Source of the DNA: Thermoleophilaceae bacterium
GTDB lineage: Bacteria > Actinomycetota > Thermoleophilia > Solirubrobacterales > Thermoleophilaceae
NCBI GenBank assembly: GCA_036378175.1
Contig: DASUWY010000056.1
Coordinates: 1-51,001 of the forward strand
Reading direction: 5' to 3'
Length of the DNA stretch: 51,001 nt
Made by a program: the position numbers and the translations under genes. Positions 15,102-23,923 of this stretch are shown here, piece after piece; within the stretch, counting starts at the first letter, position 1, and each line of letters opens with the position of its first letter. Under the pieces are notes generated by a model. That model ran no database searches and was not told the origin of the DNA. It was given only the letters and a program-made list of their open reading frames with translations.

Positions 15102-16082
15102 TCAGTCGCTCCTTTCGCCGGCTGCCGGCACTTCCAAACGTACCTCCACGCCGCCGCTCGCCGACGGCTTCACGGCCAGCGCTCCGTCCACGAGCAGGGC
15201 GCGCTCGCGCATGCCTCTGATGCCGCCCTGGCGATCGGGTAGCACCCCTCCTGGGAAGCCGCGGCCGTCGTCGCGGACGGTGAGCACCACGCTGCGCGGG
15301 CCGGGCTCGAGGCGCAGCAGCGCCTTGCTCGCCCCAGCGTGGCGAGCGACGTTGGTGAGGCTCTCCTGCGCCACGCGGTAGAGCGCCAACTCCGCCTCGT
15401 CCGTGAGGGGAGGCAGCGCCGGATCGAGCTCGCGCTCCACCCGCAGCCCGGTGCGGCGGCCGAACGCGCTCGAAAGCTCTGTGAGCGCGCTCACGAGCCC
15501 CAGCTCCTCGAGCATCTCGGGACGCAGCTCACGTGCGATCCGCCGCACCTCCTCGAGCGCCTGGCGCACTGCGGACTTCGTCTGCACGAGCTCGTCCTGG
15601 CGCTGCTCCGGTAGGGCCGGCGCGAGCGCGTCGAGCTCGAGCAGAACGGCGGTGAGCACCTGCCCAACCTCATCGTGCAGGCCGCGCGCGATCCTCAGCC
15701 GTTCGGCCTCCTGGGCGGCAAGGGCCCGCCTGCCGCTCTCCCGGCGCTCCGCCTCCAGCCGCTCGAGCATGTCGTTGAACGACGTGACCACCCGTCCGAT
15801 CGCGTCTCCCGGCGGCGCGGGGAGGCGCTGGCCCGGGCGCAGCAGGTCGACCGTCTCCATTCGCGCCGCGAGCTGCTCGAGGGGAGCGAAGGCGCGGCGC
15901 AGCAGCAGGTACTCACCGAGCAGAGCGGCGGAGAGTCCCACGAGCAGAACCACGGCCTCGATCAGCGCGATGTTCGCGCTCACCGTCACCGGGGTGATGA
16001 TCAGCAGAACGGTGGCGACGACGAGCACGAGCGCGCTCGCCAGGAATACGCGCCAGAAGAAGGGGAGTCGCCGAGGCAGCAT
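15102..16082 (-). CDS. Membrane sensor histidine kinase (NarX/DesK type)
   Basis: 326 residues. Two closely spaced TM helices (about 10-31 and 37-60) have almost no extracytoplasmic loop. They are followed by a HAMP segment (AFAPLEQLAARME... to about 110), a HisKA_3 dimerisation helix with phospho-accepting H136 in RIARGLHDEVGQ, and an HATPase domain with N-box YRVAQESLTNVARHA and G-box DDGRGFPGG. With no periplasmic domain, the signal is probably sensed in the membrane or cytoplasm. The gene sits in a USP-kinase-regulator operon (gaps of 18 and 1 bases). Confidence 0.94.
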   Translation of the reverse strand: MLPRRLPFFWRVFLASALVLVVATVLLIITPVTVSANIALIEAVVLLVGLSAALLGEYLLLRRAFAPLEQLAARMETVDLLRPGQRLPAPPGDAIGRVVTSFNDMLERLEAERRESGRRALAAQEAERLRIARGLHDEVGQVLTAVLLELDALAPALPEQRQDELVQTKSAVRQALEEVRRIARELRPEMLEELGLVSALTELSSAFGRRTGLRVERELDPALPPLTDEAELALYRVAQESLTNVARHAGASKALLRLEPGPRSVVLTVRDDGRGFPGGVLPDRQGGIRGMRERALLVDGALAVKPSASGGVEVRLEVPAAGERSD

Positions 16083-16100
16083 CGAACTCGCGCCGAAGTT

Positions 16101-16538
16101 CTAGCTTGCGCCGATCGCGGGCGCGCGCACCAGCCGCAGCTCGGAGCGCCGCCGCGTCTGCCGGGGCGCCACCACCACCGGGCAGGAGGTGGCGCTCTCG
16201 AGCTCGCGCTCGAGCGCGCCCCGCCGCCGAAACTTGTTGCGCCTGCCGCTGGGCGAGCCGATCACGATCAGGTCCGCGCCCTCTTCGGCGGCGATCTCGG
16301 CGAGGCCGAGCGCACGGTCGCCTATCGCCACCCGCTGATCTGGTGGCTCCCGAACGGCGGCCACTGCCGCCATCTCGCCGATCAGGTCCTCGCCCGACCG
16401 GGCCCGCACGCGATCCGGCGCTACGTGGGCCACGACGAGCCGCAGCCCGAGGCGCTCGCTGAGAGCGCCCGCCACCTGAAGGGCGTCACGCGCCCCTCTG
16501 GAGCGGCCCACGCCGCACACGATCGTTCCGCCGGTCAC
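16101..16538 (-). CDS. Universal stress protein (UspA family)
   Basis: 145 residues from the GTG at 16538, with AAGGAGG upstream. The UspA nucleotide-binding fold is shown by TIVCGVGRSRGARDAL at the N-terminus and the ATP-loop-like VIGSPSGRRNK plus SCPVVVAPRQ at the C-terminal end. The loop departs from the strict G-x2-G-x9-G-S/T pattern, so ATP binding is uncertain. It is first gene of the operon with the kinase and regulator. It is divergent from two further USP genes across a 202-base region containing site C. Confidence 0.88.
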   Translation of the reverse strand: MTGGTIVCGVGRSRGARDALQVAGALSERLGLRLVVAHVAPDRVRARSGEDLIGEMAAVAAVREPPDQRVAIGDRALGLAEIAAEEGADLIVIGSPSGRRNKFRRRGALERELESATSCPVVVAPRQTRRRSELRLVRAPAIGAS

Positions 16539-16691
16539 TCCGCCAGGCCTCCTTCGTCGTCTGCTTGCCGGTCGATCAAGGATGCGCCGGCCGGCGGCTT
16601 GCGCCCATGGGCGATTGACCGGATTCCACTCGGGTCGACACCCCATCGGCTCCGCCCGCGGCGGCGTACTGCCTGGCCCGGCCGAAGACTG

Positions 16692-16707
16692 GGGGAAGAC
16701 CCCATTG
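16692..16707. promoter_or_regulatory. GGGGAAGACCCCATTG site C in the divergent USP promoter region
   Basis: Identical over 16 bases to site B. It lies 33 bases upstream of the plus-strand USP that heads the nar transcription unit and 153 bases from the minus-strand USP that heads the kinase-regulator operon. It is therefore placed to control both. Confidence 0.6.
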
Positions 16708-16740
16708 GTGGGCACCGAGCGCACGCCTAGCGTCGAGGCC

Positions 16741-17220
16741 ATGACACAGATGGCACTCGAACAGGCGGAGCACGCGGGTGGGTTCCGCTCGGCTGCGCCC
16801 GCCGGTTGGACGGCGGTGGTGGGCCATGACGGCTCGGCTTCCGCGGCGGCCGTGCTCGAGCATGCTGCACGGCGGGTGGGGCCGCGGGGCTACCTCGTGG
16901 TGGTGCACGCGCTGGCGCTCGGCGCGGTGGCGGCCGAGGTCCATACGGGCAGGACCTACGCGCGAATGGTGCGCTCGGTGCTTCGAAGCATCGAGGCGGC
17001 GCTGCCGGATGGCGTCTCGTACGAGACACGCATCGTGTGCGGTGCGCCGTCGAGGGCATTGCTCGACGCCGCCAGCCGCTGCGAGGCGGACGAGATCGTG
17101 CTGGGCGCAGCCACCGGGCGCGCGCTGCGTGGAGCGGTCGGGCGAGTGTCCGGCGCGGTGCTGCGGCAGGCCGAGTGCCCCGTGACGATCGTCCCGCCGG
17201 CGGCCGGCCAGGGCTCGTGA
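16741..17220 (+). CDS. Universal stress protein (UspA family)
   Basis: 159 residues from the ATG at 16741. USP fold: TAVVGHDGSASAAAVLEHAA near the N-terminus and EIVLGAATGRALRGAVGRVSGAV written across the ATP-loop region (about 121-143), then AECPVTIVPP. The G-x2-G-x9-G pattern is roughly preserved. It heads the plus-strand series USP-USP-small membrane gene-narGHJI-narK, and site C lies just upstream. Related proteins are induced with anaerobic respiration genes in other actinobacteria. The open frame upstream of 16741 overlaps site C and is not used. Confidence 0.88.
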   Translation: MTQMALEQAEHAGGFRSAAPAGWTAVVGHDGSASAAAVLEHAARRVGPRGYLVVVHALALGAVAAEVHTGRTYARMVRSVLRSIEAALPDGVSYETRIVCGAPSRALLDAASRCEADEIVLGAATGRALRGAVGRVSGAVLRQAECPVTIVPPAAGQGS

Positions 17221-17702
17221 GGAAGCCGATGCTGTCGGGACGCTCAAACGGGCGGCGCAGCGGTGTGATCGTGTGCGGTGTGGACGATTCGCTCGTCGCG
17301 GGCGAGGCACTTCGGACCGCCGGCAGGCTCGGCGAACGTCTCGAGCTGCGGGTGGTCGCGGCGCACGCGGTGGCCCCTGAGCCGGTCCGGACGAGGCCGT
17401 GGGGGCCGCTCGCGGCGGCCGGTGGCGACGAGCTCGCGGCCGGCGAAGCCCTGCTCGAGCAGGCATGCGTGGATGCCGGGCTGGGCGATGTGGAGCGGCA
17501 CGTGCTGAGCGGGCGGCCGGCGGAGCGGCTGGCCGAGCTGGCCGACGAGCAAGGGGCCGAGCTGATCGTCGTGGGGTCGCGGGGGCACCGGCTCCTCCAG
17601 GCCGCCTTCATGGGAGGGGTGGCCAGCGAGCTGATCGGGCTCGCACCATGCCCGGTGCTGGTGGTTCCCGCCCTGGCGGTGGACTGGGACACGGCGGCAT
17701 GA
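17217..17702 (+). CDS. Universal stress protein (UspA family)
   Basis: 161 residues from the GTG at 17217, which overlaps the previous TGA (GTGA); an ATG at 17229 is an alternative. Motifs: VIVCGVDDSLVAGEALRTAG, then the C-terminal ATP loop VVGSRGHRLLQAAFMGGVAS and PCPVLVVPA, a good match to G-x2-G-x9-G-S. It is the second of a tandem USP pair, coupled to the first and followed by a frameshifted small membrane gene whose ATG overlaps this stop. Confidence 0.88.
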   Translation: MRKPMLSGRSNGRRSGVIVCGVDDSLVAGEALRTAGRLGERLELRVVAAHAVAPEPVRTRPWGPLAAAGGDELAAGEALLEQACVDAGLGDVERHVLSGRPAERLAELADEQGAELIVVGSRGHRLLQAAFMGGVASELIGLAPCPVLVVPALAVDWDTAA

Positions 17703-17969
17703 GCGTCTTCGTGTGGGTGATGAGGGATTGCGATCTGGCACGCGTGCATCCTCGTTCCGGACCGCTTCTATGGCGGCATTGTGGGCGCATTCCTGGCGGC
17801 CGTCGGCGGCGCTCTGGTATCGGGCTACCTGCTGCCGGCACCCGGGATACCGCTGGACAACCCGCCAGGGTTGGCCGAGGCCGTGTGGGCGATACCTGGC
17901 TCGCTGCTCGCGCTGGCGGCCGCCTACATCCACGGCGTGCGGCGCGAGCGCGGCTTTCCGAGAGGGTGA
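17699..17969 (+). pseudogene. Small membrane protein gene with an apparent frameshift
   Basis: The ATG at 17699 (overlapping the USP stop as ATGA) begins MSVFVWVM, then the frame drifts into non-coding-like Arg-rich sequence. One frame over, from about 17727, the expected protein continues as IAIWHACILVPDRFYGG, GAFLAAVGGALVSGYLLPAP and a second helix PGSLLALAAAYIHGVRRER, ending at the TGA 17967-17969. Homologous small proteins read VMMGIAIWH across the junction (recollection), so two bases seem to be missing, or one added, near 17721-17727. It could be a real frameshift, a sequencing error or an internal GTG start at 17781. Confidence 0.6.
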
Positions 17970-18018
17970 GTCACGTCCCGCCGGACCAGGCCACCGGTGC
18001 CGAATCGTCGAGCCTGAT

Positions 18019-21000
18019 ATGACACACCTGATGGCGGCCTCCTCCAGTCCGCTGCTGGAAGCGCACCGGTACCTGCGGCGCGGTCCGGTGAACGCCGAGG
18101 GCTGGAGCCAGCTCGTGGCCAAGGATCGCGACTGGGAGCGCTCCTACCGCGGCCGCTGGGCGCACGACAAGGTGGTGCGCTCCACGCACGGGGTGAACTG
18201 CACCGGCTCCTGCTCGTGGAACGTGTTCGTGAAGGACGGGCTGATCACCTGGGAGAACCAGGCGGTGGACTACCCCTCCACCGGGCCGGAGATGCCGGAG
18301 TACGAGCCGCGCGGCTGCCCGCGCGGCGCGTCGTTCTCCTGGTACGAGTACTCGCCGCTGCGGCTGAAGTACCCCTACGTGCGCGGCAGCCTGCTGCAGA
18401 TGTTCCGGGAGGCCCGCGCGCGCCTGGGCGATCCGGTGGACGCGTGGGCGGAGATCGTGGACGATCCGGAGCGCTCGCGCATCTACAGGCGCCAGCGCGG
18501 CAAGGGCGGCTTCGTGCGTGCGTCCTGGGACGAGGCGGTGGAGCTGATCGCCGCCGCCCACGTGCACACCATCAAGCGCTACGGCCCGGACCGCTGCGTC
18601 GGATTCACGCCGATTCCCGCGATGTCGATGGCCTCGTACGCCTCCGGCACGCGCTTCCTGTCGCTGATCGGCGGCGTGATCCTCTCCTTCTACGACTGGT
18701 ACGCGGACCTGCCGCCCGCCTCGCCGCAGGCGTTCGGCGACCAGACCGACGTTCCCGAGTCCGGCGACTGGTGGAACGCCGGCTATCTGATCATCTGGGG
18801 CACCAACATCCCCACCACCCGCACGCCGGACGCGCACTTCATGACCGAGGCGCGCTATCGCGGCCAGAAGGTGGTGGTGGTCTCGCCGGACTACGCCGAG
18901 CACACCAAGTTCGCGGACCACTGGCTCGCGGCGGCGCCGGGCTCCGACGGCGCGCTGGCGATGTCGATGGGCCATGTGATTCTCAAGGAGTTCTACGTGG
19001 ATCGCGAGGTGCCGTACTTCCAGGGCTACGCGCGGCGGTTCACCGATCTGCCGCTCCTCGTGACCCTGCGGGAGCACGGTGATGGCTACGTGCCCGACCG
19101 GCTGCTGCGGGCCTCGGACCTGGAGGGCTACGAGGACGAGGAGAACGCAGAGTGGAAGCCCGTGCTGGTCAACGAGCGCACGGGGGACCTCGTGGTGCCG
19201 AACGGCTCGGTTGGCCACCGCTACGGCGAGCCCGGCGGCTGGAACCTCAAGCTCGGCGAGGTGGTGCCCACGCTGACCCTCTACGGCCGCGTGACGGACA
19301 GCGTGGCCGTGGAGATGGCGCGCTTCGATGAGGGGGAGAGCGAAGGCGGCACCTCCGTGCGGCGCGGGGTGCCGGTGGCCCGGACCGGCGGCCAGCTCGT
19401 CACGACCGTCTTCGACCTCGTGCTCGCGCAGTACGGTGTGGGCCGCGAGGGACTGCCGGGCGACTGGCCGTCGAGCTACGACGATCCGCAGCCGTCAACC
19501 CCGGCGTGGCAGGAGGCGCTCACCGGCGTGAACCGCCACGCGGCGGCGCGCGTGGCGCGCGAGTTCGCGCGCAACGCCGAGCTCACGCAGGGGCGCTCGA
19601 TGATCGCGATGGGGGCGGGCACGAACCACTGGTTCCACTCCGACCAGACCTACAGGACCTTCCTCGCGCTAGTGATGCTCTGCGGCTGCGAGGGCGTGAA
19701 CGGCGGCGGCTGGGCGCACTACGTGGGGCAGGAGAAGGTGCGACCGCTCGCGGGCTGGCAGACGGTGGCGTTCGCGCTCGACTGGGTGCGGCCGCCGCGG
19801 CAGCAGTCGGGCACGCCGTTCTTCTACATGGCGAGCGACCAGTGGCGCTACGAGCGCTACCAGCCGTCCGACCTGGCCTCCCCGCTCGGCCGCGGCCTGT
19901 TCGACGGCAAGCACATCATGGACGTGAACGCCCTCGGCGCCCGGCTGGGCTGGCTGCCTTCGTTTCCGAGCTTCGACCGCAGCACGCTCGACCTCGTGGA
20001 CGAGGCGAGGTCGGCGGGCAGGGAACCGGCGGAGCACGTGGTGGACGAGCTGAAGGCAGGGCGCCTCAAGTTCGCGTGCGAGGACCCGGGTGCGCCGCAA
20101 AACCACCCCAAGGTGATGACCGTGTGGCGGGCGAACCTGCTCGGCTCCTCCGGCAAGGGGCACGAGTACTTCCTCAAGCACATGCTCGGCACCACCGAGA
20201 ACGCGGTGCGAGCGGAGGAGTCGCCGCCGGAGCTTCGCCCGGGCGACGTGGTGTGGCGCGACGAGGCCGCGGACGGAAAGCTCGAGCTGCTCACCACGAT
20301 CGACTTCCGGATGACGAGCAACGCGCTCTTCTCAGACGTGGTACTTCCGGCCGCCACCTGGTACGAGAAGTACGACCTCTCCTCCACGGACCTCCACCCG
20401 TTCGTGCACACGTTCAACGAGGCGGTGCCGCCACCCTGGGAGAACAAGACCGACTGGGAGACGTTCAAGCGGGTGACGCAGCGCTTCTCCGAGCTGGCGG
20501 AGAAGCATCTGGGCGTGCGCAGCGACGTGATCGCCGCGCCGCTCCTGCACGACACGGCCGACGAGATCGCGCAGCCCTTCGGCGAGGTGCGCGACTGGCG
20601 CACCGGCGAGTGCGAGCCCGTGCCGGGCAAGACGATGCCAAAGCTGATCGTGGTGGAGCGCGACTACCCGAACGTGGCCGCCAAGTGGGCGGCGCTCGGA
20701 CCGCTCGTGGAGCACGCGGGCACCCAGGTGAAGGGCGCGAACTGGACCGCCGACGAGGAGGTGGAGGAGCTGCGCGCGAAGAACGGCGCGGTGCGCGGCG
20801 GCGTGGCGGACGGCCGGCCGTCGCTCGAGCGGGTGGAGCAGGCGTGCGAGGCGATCCTCGCGCTGTCAGGCACCACCAACGGCCGCCTGGCCACCGAGGG
20901 CTTCCGCTCCCTGGAGCGCAGCACGGGCGTGGAGCTCGCCGATCTCTCGGCCACCCGTGAGGCGGACCGCATCACGTTTCACGACGCCCAGGTGCAGCCG

Positions 21001-21693
21001 CGCACGGTGATCACGTCGCCGGAGTGGTCCGGCATCGAGGCGCACGGCCGCCGCTATGCGCCGTTCACGATGAACGTGGAGCGGGAGAAGCCGTGGCACA
21101 CGCTGTCGGGCCGTATGCACTTCTACCTGGATCACTCGTGGATGCTGGAGCTGGGGGAGGGACTGCCCGTGTTCCGCCCGCCGCTCCACCACCGGGCCGT
21201 GTTCGGCGACCAGAGCGAGGGGGACGGCCGGTCCGAGCTCACCCTCAACTACATAACGCCGCACTCCAAGTGGTCGATCCACTCCGAGTATCAGGACAAC
21301 CTGCACATGCTCACTCTGTTCCGCGGCGGCGGGATGCTGTGGGTGAGCCGCGAGGACGCTGCCGAGCTCGACATCCATGACAACGACTGGGTGGAGGCCT
21401 ACAACCGCAACGGCGTGATCGCCTGCCGCGCGGCCGTCACGCACCGGGTGCCGAAGGGCGTGTGCCTGATGTACCACGCCAAGGACCGCCACCTGAACGT
21501 GCCGCTCACGGAGCTCGAGGGCAAGCGCGGCGGCACGGACAACTCCGTCACGCGCATCGTCATGAAGCCCACGCACTTCATCGGCGGCTATGCGCAGTTC
21601 AGCTTCGGCTTCAACTACTACGGGCCCACCGGATCGCAGCGCGATGAGATCGTGAGGCTGCGCAAGCGGGAGGCGCCGGTGGTGTTCGAATGA
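18019..21693 (+). CDS. narG: Respiratory nitrate reductase alpha subunit NarG
   Basis: 1224-residue catalytic subunit that reduces nitrate to nitrite at a Mo-bis-MGD centre. The N-terminal FS0 cluster motif HGVNCTGSCSW gives H57, C61 and C65, with the fourth Cys at C100 in EPRGCPRG. This matches the His-Cys3 set of E. coli NarG with a constant offset. The Mo-ligand region DWYADLPPASP and the segment WGTNIPTTRTPDAHF follow. No Tat signal is present, so the enzyme faces the cytoplasm. The ATG at 18019 is preferred; the frame is open to 17713 but crosses the preceding gene. It overlaps narH by 4 bases (ATGA). Confidence 0.98.
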   Translation: MTHLMAASSSPLLEAHRYLRRGPVNAEGWSQLVAKDRDWERSYRGRWAHDKVVRSTHGVNCTGSCSWNVFVKDGLITWENQAVDYPSTGPEMPEYEPRGCPRGASFSWYEYSPLRLKYPYVRGSLLQMFREARARLGDPVDAWAEIVDDPERSRIYRRQRGKGGFVRASWDEAVELIAAAHVHTIKRYGPDRCVGFTPIPAMSMASYASGTRFLSLIGGVILSFYDWYADLPPASPQAFGDQTDVPESGDWWNAGYLIIWGTNIPTTRTPDAHFMTEARYRGQKVVVVSPDYAEHTKFADHWLAAAPGSDGALAMSMGHVILKEFYVDREVPYFQGYARRFTDLPLLVTLREHGDGYVPDRLLRASDLEGYEDEENAEWKPVLVNERTGDLVVPNGSVGHRYGEPGGWNLKLGEVVPTLTLYGRVTDSVAVEMARFDEGESEGGTSVRRGVPVARTGGQLVTTVFDLVLAQYGVGREGLPGDWPSSYDDPQPSTPAWQEALTGVNRHAAARVAREFARNAELTQGRSMIAMGAGTNHWFHSDQTYRTFLALVMLCGCEGVNGGGWAHYVGQEKVRPLAGWQTVAFALDWVRPPRQQSGTPFFYMASDQWRYERYQPSDLASPLGRGLFDGKHIMDVNALGARLGWLPSFPSFDRSTLDLVDEARSAGREPAEHVVDELKAGRLKFACEDPGAPQNHPKVMTVWRANLLGSSGKGHEYFLKHMLGTTENAVRAEESPPELRPGDVVWRDEAADGKLELLTTIDFRMTSNALFSDVVLPAATWYEKYDLSSTDLHPFVHTFNEAVPPPWENKTDWETFKRVTQRFSELAEKHLGVRSDVIAAPLLHDTADEIAQPFGEVRDWRTGECEPVPGKTMPKLIVVERDYPNVAAKWAALGPLVEHAGTQVKGANWTADEEVEELRAKNGAVRGGVADGRPSLERVEQACEAILALSGTTNGRLATEGFRSLERSTGVELADLSATREADRITFHDAQVQPRTVITSPEWSGIEAHGRRYAPFTMNVEREKPWHTLSGRMHFYLDHSWMLELGEGLPVFRPPLHHRAVFGDQSEGDGRSELTLNYITPHSKWSIHSEYQDNLHMLTLFRGGGMLWVSREDAAELDIHDNDWVEAYNRNGVIACRAAVTHRVPKGVCLMYHAKDRHLNVPLTELEGKRGGTDNSVTRIVMKPTHFIGGYAQFSFGFNYYGPTGSQRDEIVRLRKREAPVVFE

Positions 21694-23276
21694 GGGTTCG
21701 CGCGCAGGTGGGGATGGTGATGGCGCTCGACAAGTGCATCGGTTGCCACACCTGCTCGGTCACGTGCAAGCAGGTGTGGACCAACCGGCCCGGCGCAGAG
21801 TACATGTGGTTCAACGACGTGGAGACCAAGCCCGGGCTCGGCTATCCCCGCCAGTGGGAGGACCAGGAGCGCTGGAACGGCGGCTGGGAGCTCGACAAGA
21901 AGGGCCGCCTGCGGCTGAAGGCGGGCGGGCGCATCAAGAAGCTGCTGACGATCTTCTCGAACCCCGACCTGCCGCAGATCGACGACTACTACGAGCCCTG
22001 GACCTACGACTACGAGAAGCTGATCACGGCGCCGCTGTCCGAGCGCGACCCGGTGGCGCGGGCACGCTCACAGCTCACCGGCAAGGAGCTGCGCGAGATC
22101 CACTGGGGGCCGAACTGGGACGACAACCTGGCGGGCGCCCCCGAGCGCATTCACGAGGACCCGCTCACGCACGGGATCCAGGAGCAGGTGAAGGCCACGT
22201 ACGAGCAGGCGTTCATGTTCTACCTGCCGCGCATCTGCGAGCACTGCCTCAACCCGTCCTGCGTGGCGTCCTGCCCGTCCGGCGCGATGTACAAGCGCGA
22301 CGAGGACGGCATCGTGCTCGTGGACCAGGCGAAGTGCCGCGGCTGGCGCTTCTGCGTGTCCGGCTGCCCGTACAAGAAGGTGTACTTCAACCACCAGACC
22401 GGCAAGGCCGAGAAGTGCACGCTCTGCTACCCGCGCATCGAGGCCGGCCTGCCCACCGTGTGCTCGGAGACGTGCGTGGGGAGGATCCGCTACCTCGGCA
22501 TCGTGCTCTATGACTCCGACCGCGTGGAGGCGGCGGCGTCCGTGCCGGACCCGAAGGACCTGCTCGACTCGCAGATGGACGTGTTCCTCGATCCGGAGGA
22601 TCCCGCGGTGCGCGAGCAGGCGCTGCGCGACGGGATCCCCGAGGACTGGCTCGACTACGCGCGCCGCTCGCCGGTGTACGCGCTGGCTCACCGCTACCGA
22701 GTGGCGCTGCCGCTCCATCCCGAGTTCCGCACGCTCCCGATGGTCTGGTACGTGCCGCCGCTCTCTCCGATCGTCAACACGCTCGAGACGGACGGCTATG
22801 AGGCGGATCCTGACCAGATCTTCCCGGCGATCGAGTCCATGCGCATCCCGGTGGACTACCTCGCCAACCTGCTCTCCGCCGGGGACGGCGATGTGATCCG
22901 CCGCGTGCTCCGCAGGCTCGCCGCGATGCGCGGCTACATGCGAAAGCGCGAGGTGCTGGGGGAGCGGGACGGCGCGATGGCCGACGCCGTGGGCATGACC
23001 GTGGAGGACATCGAGGACATGTATCGACTGCTGGCCATCGGCAAGTACGAGGAGCGCTACGTGATCCCGAAGGCGCACGCCGAGCTGGGCGAGCGGCTGA
23101 TGCAGCAGCAGGGCACGTGCGGTCTCGACTTCGAGGGCGGCCCGGGCAACTGCGGGATGGTGGTGCCCGAGTCCGAGGCGGACACCCAGGGCTTCATGCT
23201 CACCGACGGCGAGACGCCGGACTTCGACATCGTGCGGATGGCCGGAGGCCGAAGGTCGGAGGGGGAGGCGAAGTGA
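21690..23276 (+). CDS. narH: Respiratory nitrate reductase beta subunit NarH
   Basis: 528-residue Fe-S electron-transfer subunit. Four cluster motifs are visible: CIGCHTCSVTCK (residues 16-27), CEHCLNPSCVASCPSG, CRGWRFCVSGCPYKK (Trp in place of the second Cys, giving the 3Fe-4S cluster), and CTLCYPRIEAGLPTVCSETC. The opening RVRAQVGMVMALDKCIGCHT is nearly the E. coli sequence. It receives electrons from NarI haems and passes them to NarG on the cytoplasmic face. Coupled to narG and narJ by overlapping stop/start codons. Confidence 0.98.
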   Translation: MRVRAQVGMVMALDKCIGCHTCSVTCKQVWTNRPGAEYMWFNDVETKPGLGYPRQWEDQERWNGGWELDKKGRLRLKAGGRIKKLLTIFSNPDLPQIDDYYEPWTYDYEKLITAPLSERDPVARARSQLTGKELREIHWGPNWDDNLAGAPERIHEDPLTHGIQEQVKATYEQAFMFYLPRICEHCLNPSCVASCPSGAMYKRDEDGIVLVDQAKCRGWRFCVSGCPYKKVYFNHQTGKAEKCTLCYPRIEAGLPTVCSETCVGRIRYLGIVLYDSDRVEAAASVPDPKDLLDSQMDVFLDPEDPAVREQALRDGIPEDWLDYARRSPVYALAHRYRVALPLHPEFRTLPMVWYVPPLSPIVNTLETDGYEADPDQIFPAIESMRIPVDYLANLLSAGDGDVIRRVLRRLAAMRGYMRKREVLGERDGAMADAVGMTVEDIEDMYRLLAIGKYEERYVIPKAHAELGERLMQQQGTCGLDFEGGPGNCGMVVPESEADTQGFMLTDGETPDFDIVRMAGGRRSEGEAK

Positions 23277-23923
23277 TGCGACGCCGGCGGGTTGCGAGCG
23301 CACGGATCTATCAGCTCTCCTCGCTGTTTCTTTCGTATCCGGACCCGGAGCTGCGCGGCGCGCGCGGCGAGCTCGCGGGTGCCGTGCGTGAGCTGCCGCG
23401 CACGGCGGCGGCCGACGCGCTCGGGCGCTTCTGCGCTTGGTGGGAGAACGAGGACCAGCTCTCACTCGAACAGCACTACGTGGAGACCTTCGACCTGCAC
23501 AAGCGCTGCGGCCTCTACCTGACCTTCTACGGAGAGGGCGACAAGCGCGACCGCGGCCCCGCGCTGCTCAGGCTCAAGCGCCTCTACCGCGCGGCGGGGC
23601 TGCCGCTCGAGGGCGCCGGCGAGCTTCCGGACTTCCTGCCGGTGATGCTCGAGTTCGCGGCATTCGCGCCCGACGGCAAGGGAGAGATCGTGCTGCGCGA
23701 GCACCGCGCCGCGATCGAGCTGCTGCGCCACGGCCTGCACGAACGCGGCACGCCGTACGCGCATGTGATGGACGCCGTGAGCCTGGCGGTGGGGGAGGTG
23801 TCCGCGGCCGACCGCGCGCGAGCGCTCAAGCTTGCCGCCGCCGGGCCGCCGCAGGAGCTCGTGGGGCTCGAGCCCTTCACTCCGCCGGAGATCGTCCACA
23901 GCGGCGGGGAGGCGCGGCGATGA
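23276..23923 (+). CDS. narJ: Nitrate reductase assembly chaperone NarJ
   Basis: 215-residue TorD/NarJ-family chaperone that holds NarGH until the molybdenum cofactor and clusters are inserted; it is not part of the final enzyme. It shows the family pattern YQLSSLFLSYPDPELRGA at the N-terminus, EQHYVETFDLHKRCGLYLTF in the middle, and PDFLPVMLEFAA. The ATG at 23276 overlaps the narH TGA by one base (TGATG), with GGGGGAGG about 8 bases upstream; a GTG three bases earlier is possible. It overlaps narI by 4 bases. Confidence 0.95.
   Translation: MRRRRVASARIYQLSSLFLSYPDPELRGARGELAGAVRELPRTAAADALGRFCAWWENEDQLSLEQHYVETFDLHKRCGLYLTFYGEGDKRDRGPALLRLKRLYRAAGLPLEGAGELPDFLPVMLEFAAFAPDGKGEIVLREHRAAIELLRHGLHERGTPYAHVMDAVSLAVGEVSAADRARALKLAAAGPPQELVGLEPFTPPEIVHSGGEARR

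Noticed and set aside
22068-23465. 465-codon minus-strand frame opposite narH
   Set aside because: Mirror of the narH codon pattern; no independent start context or motif.
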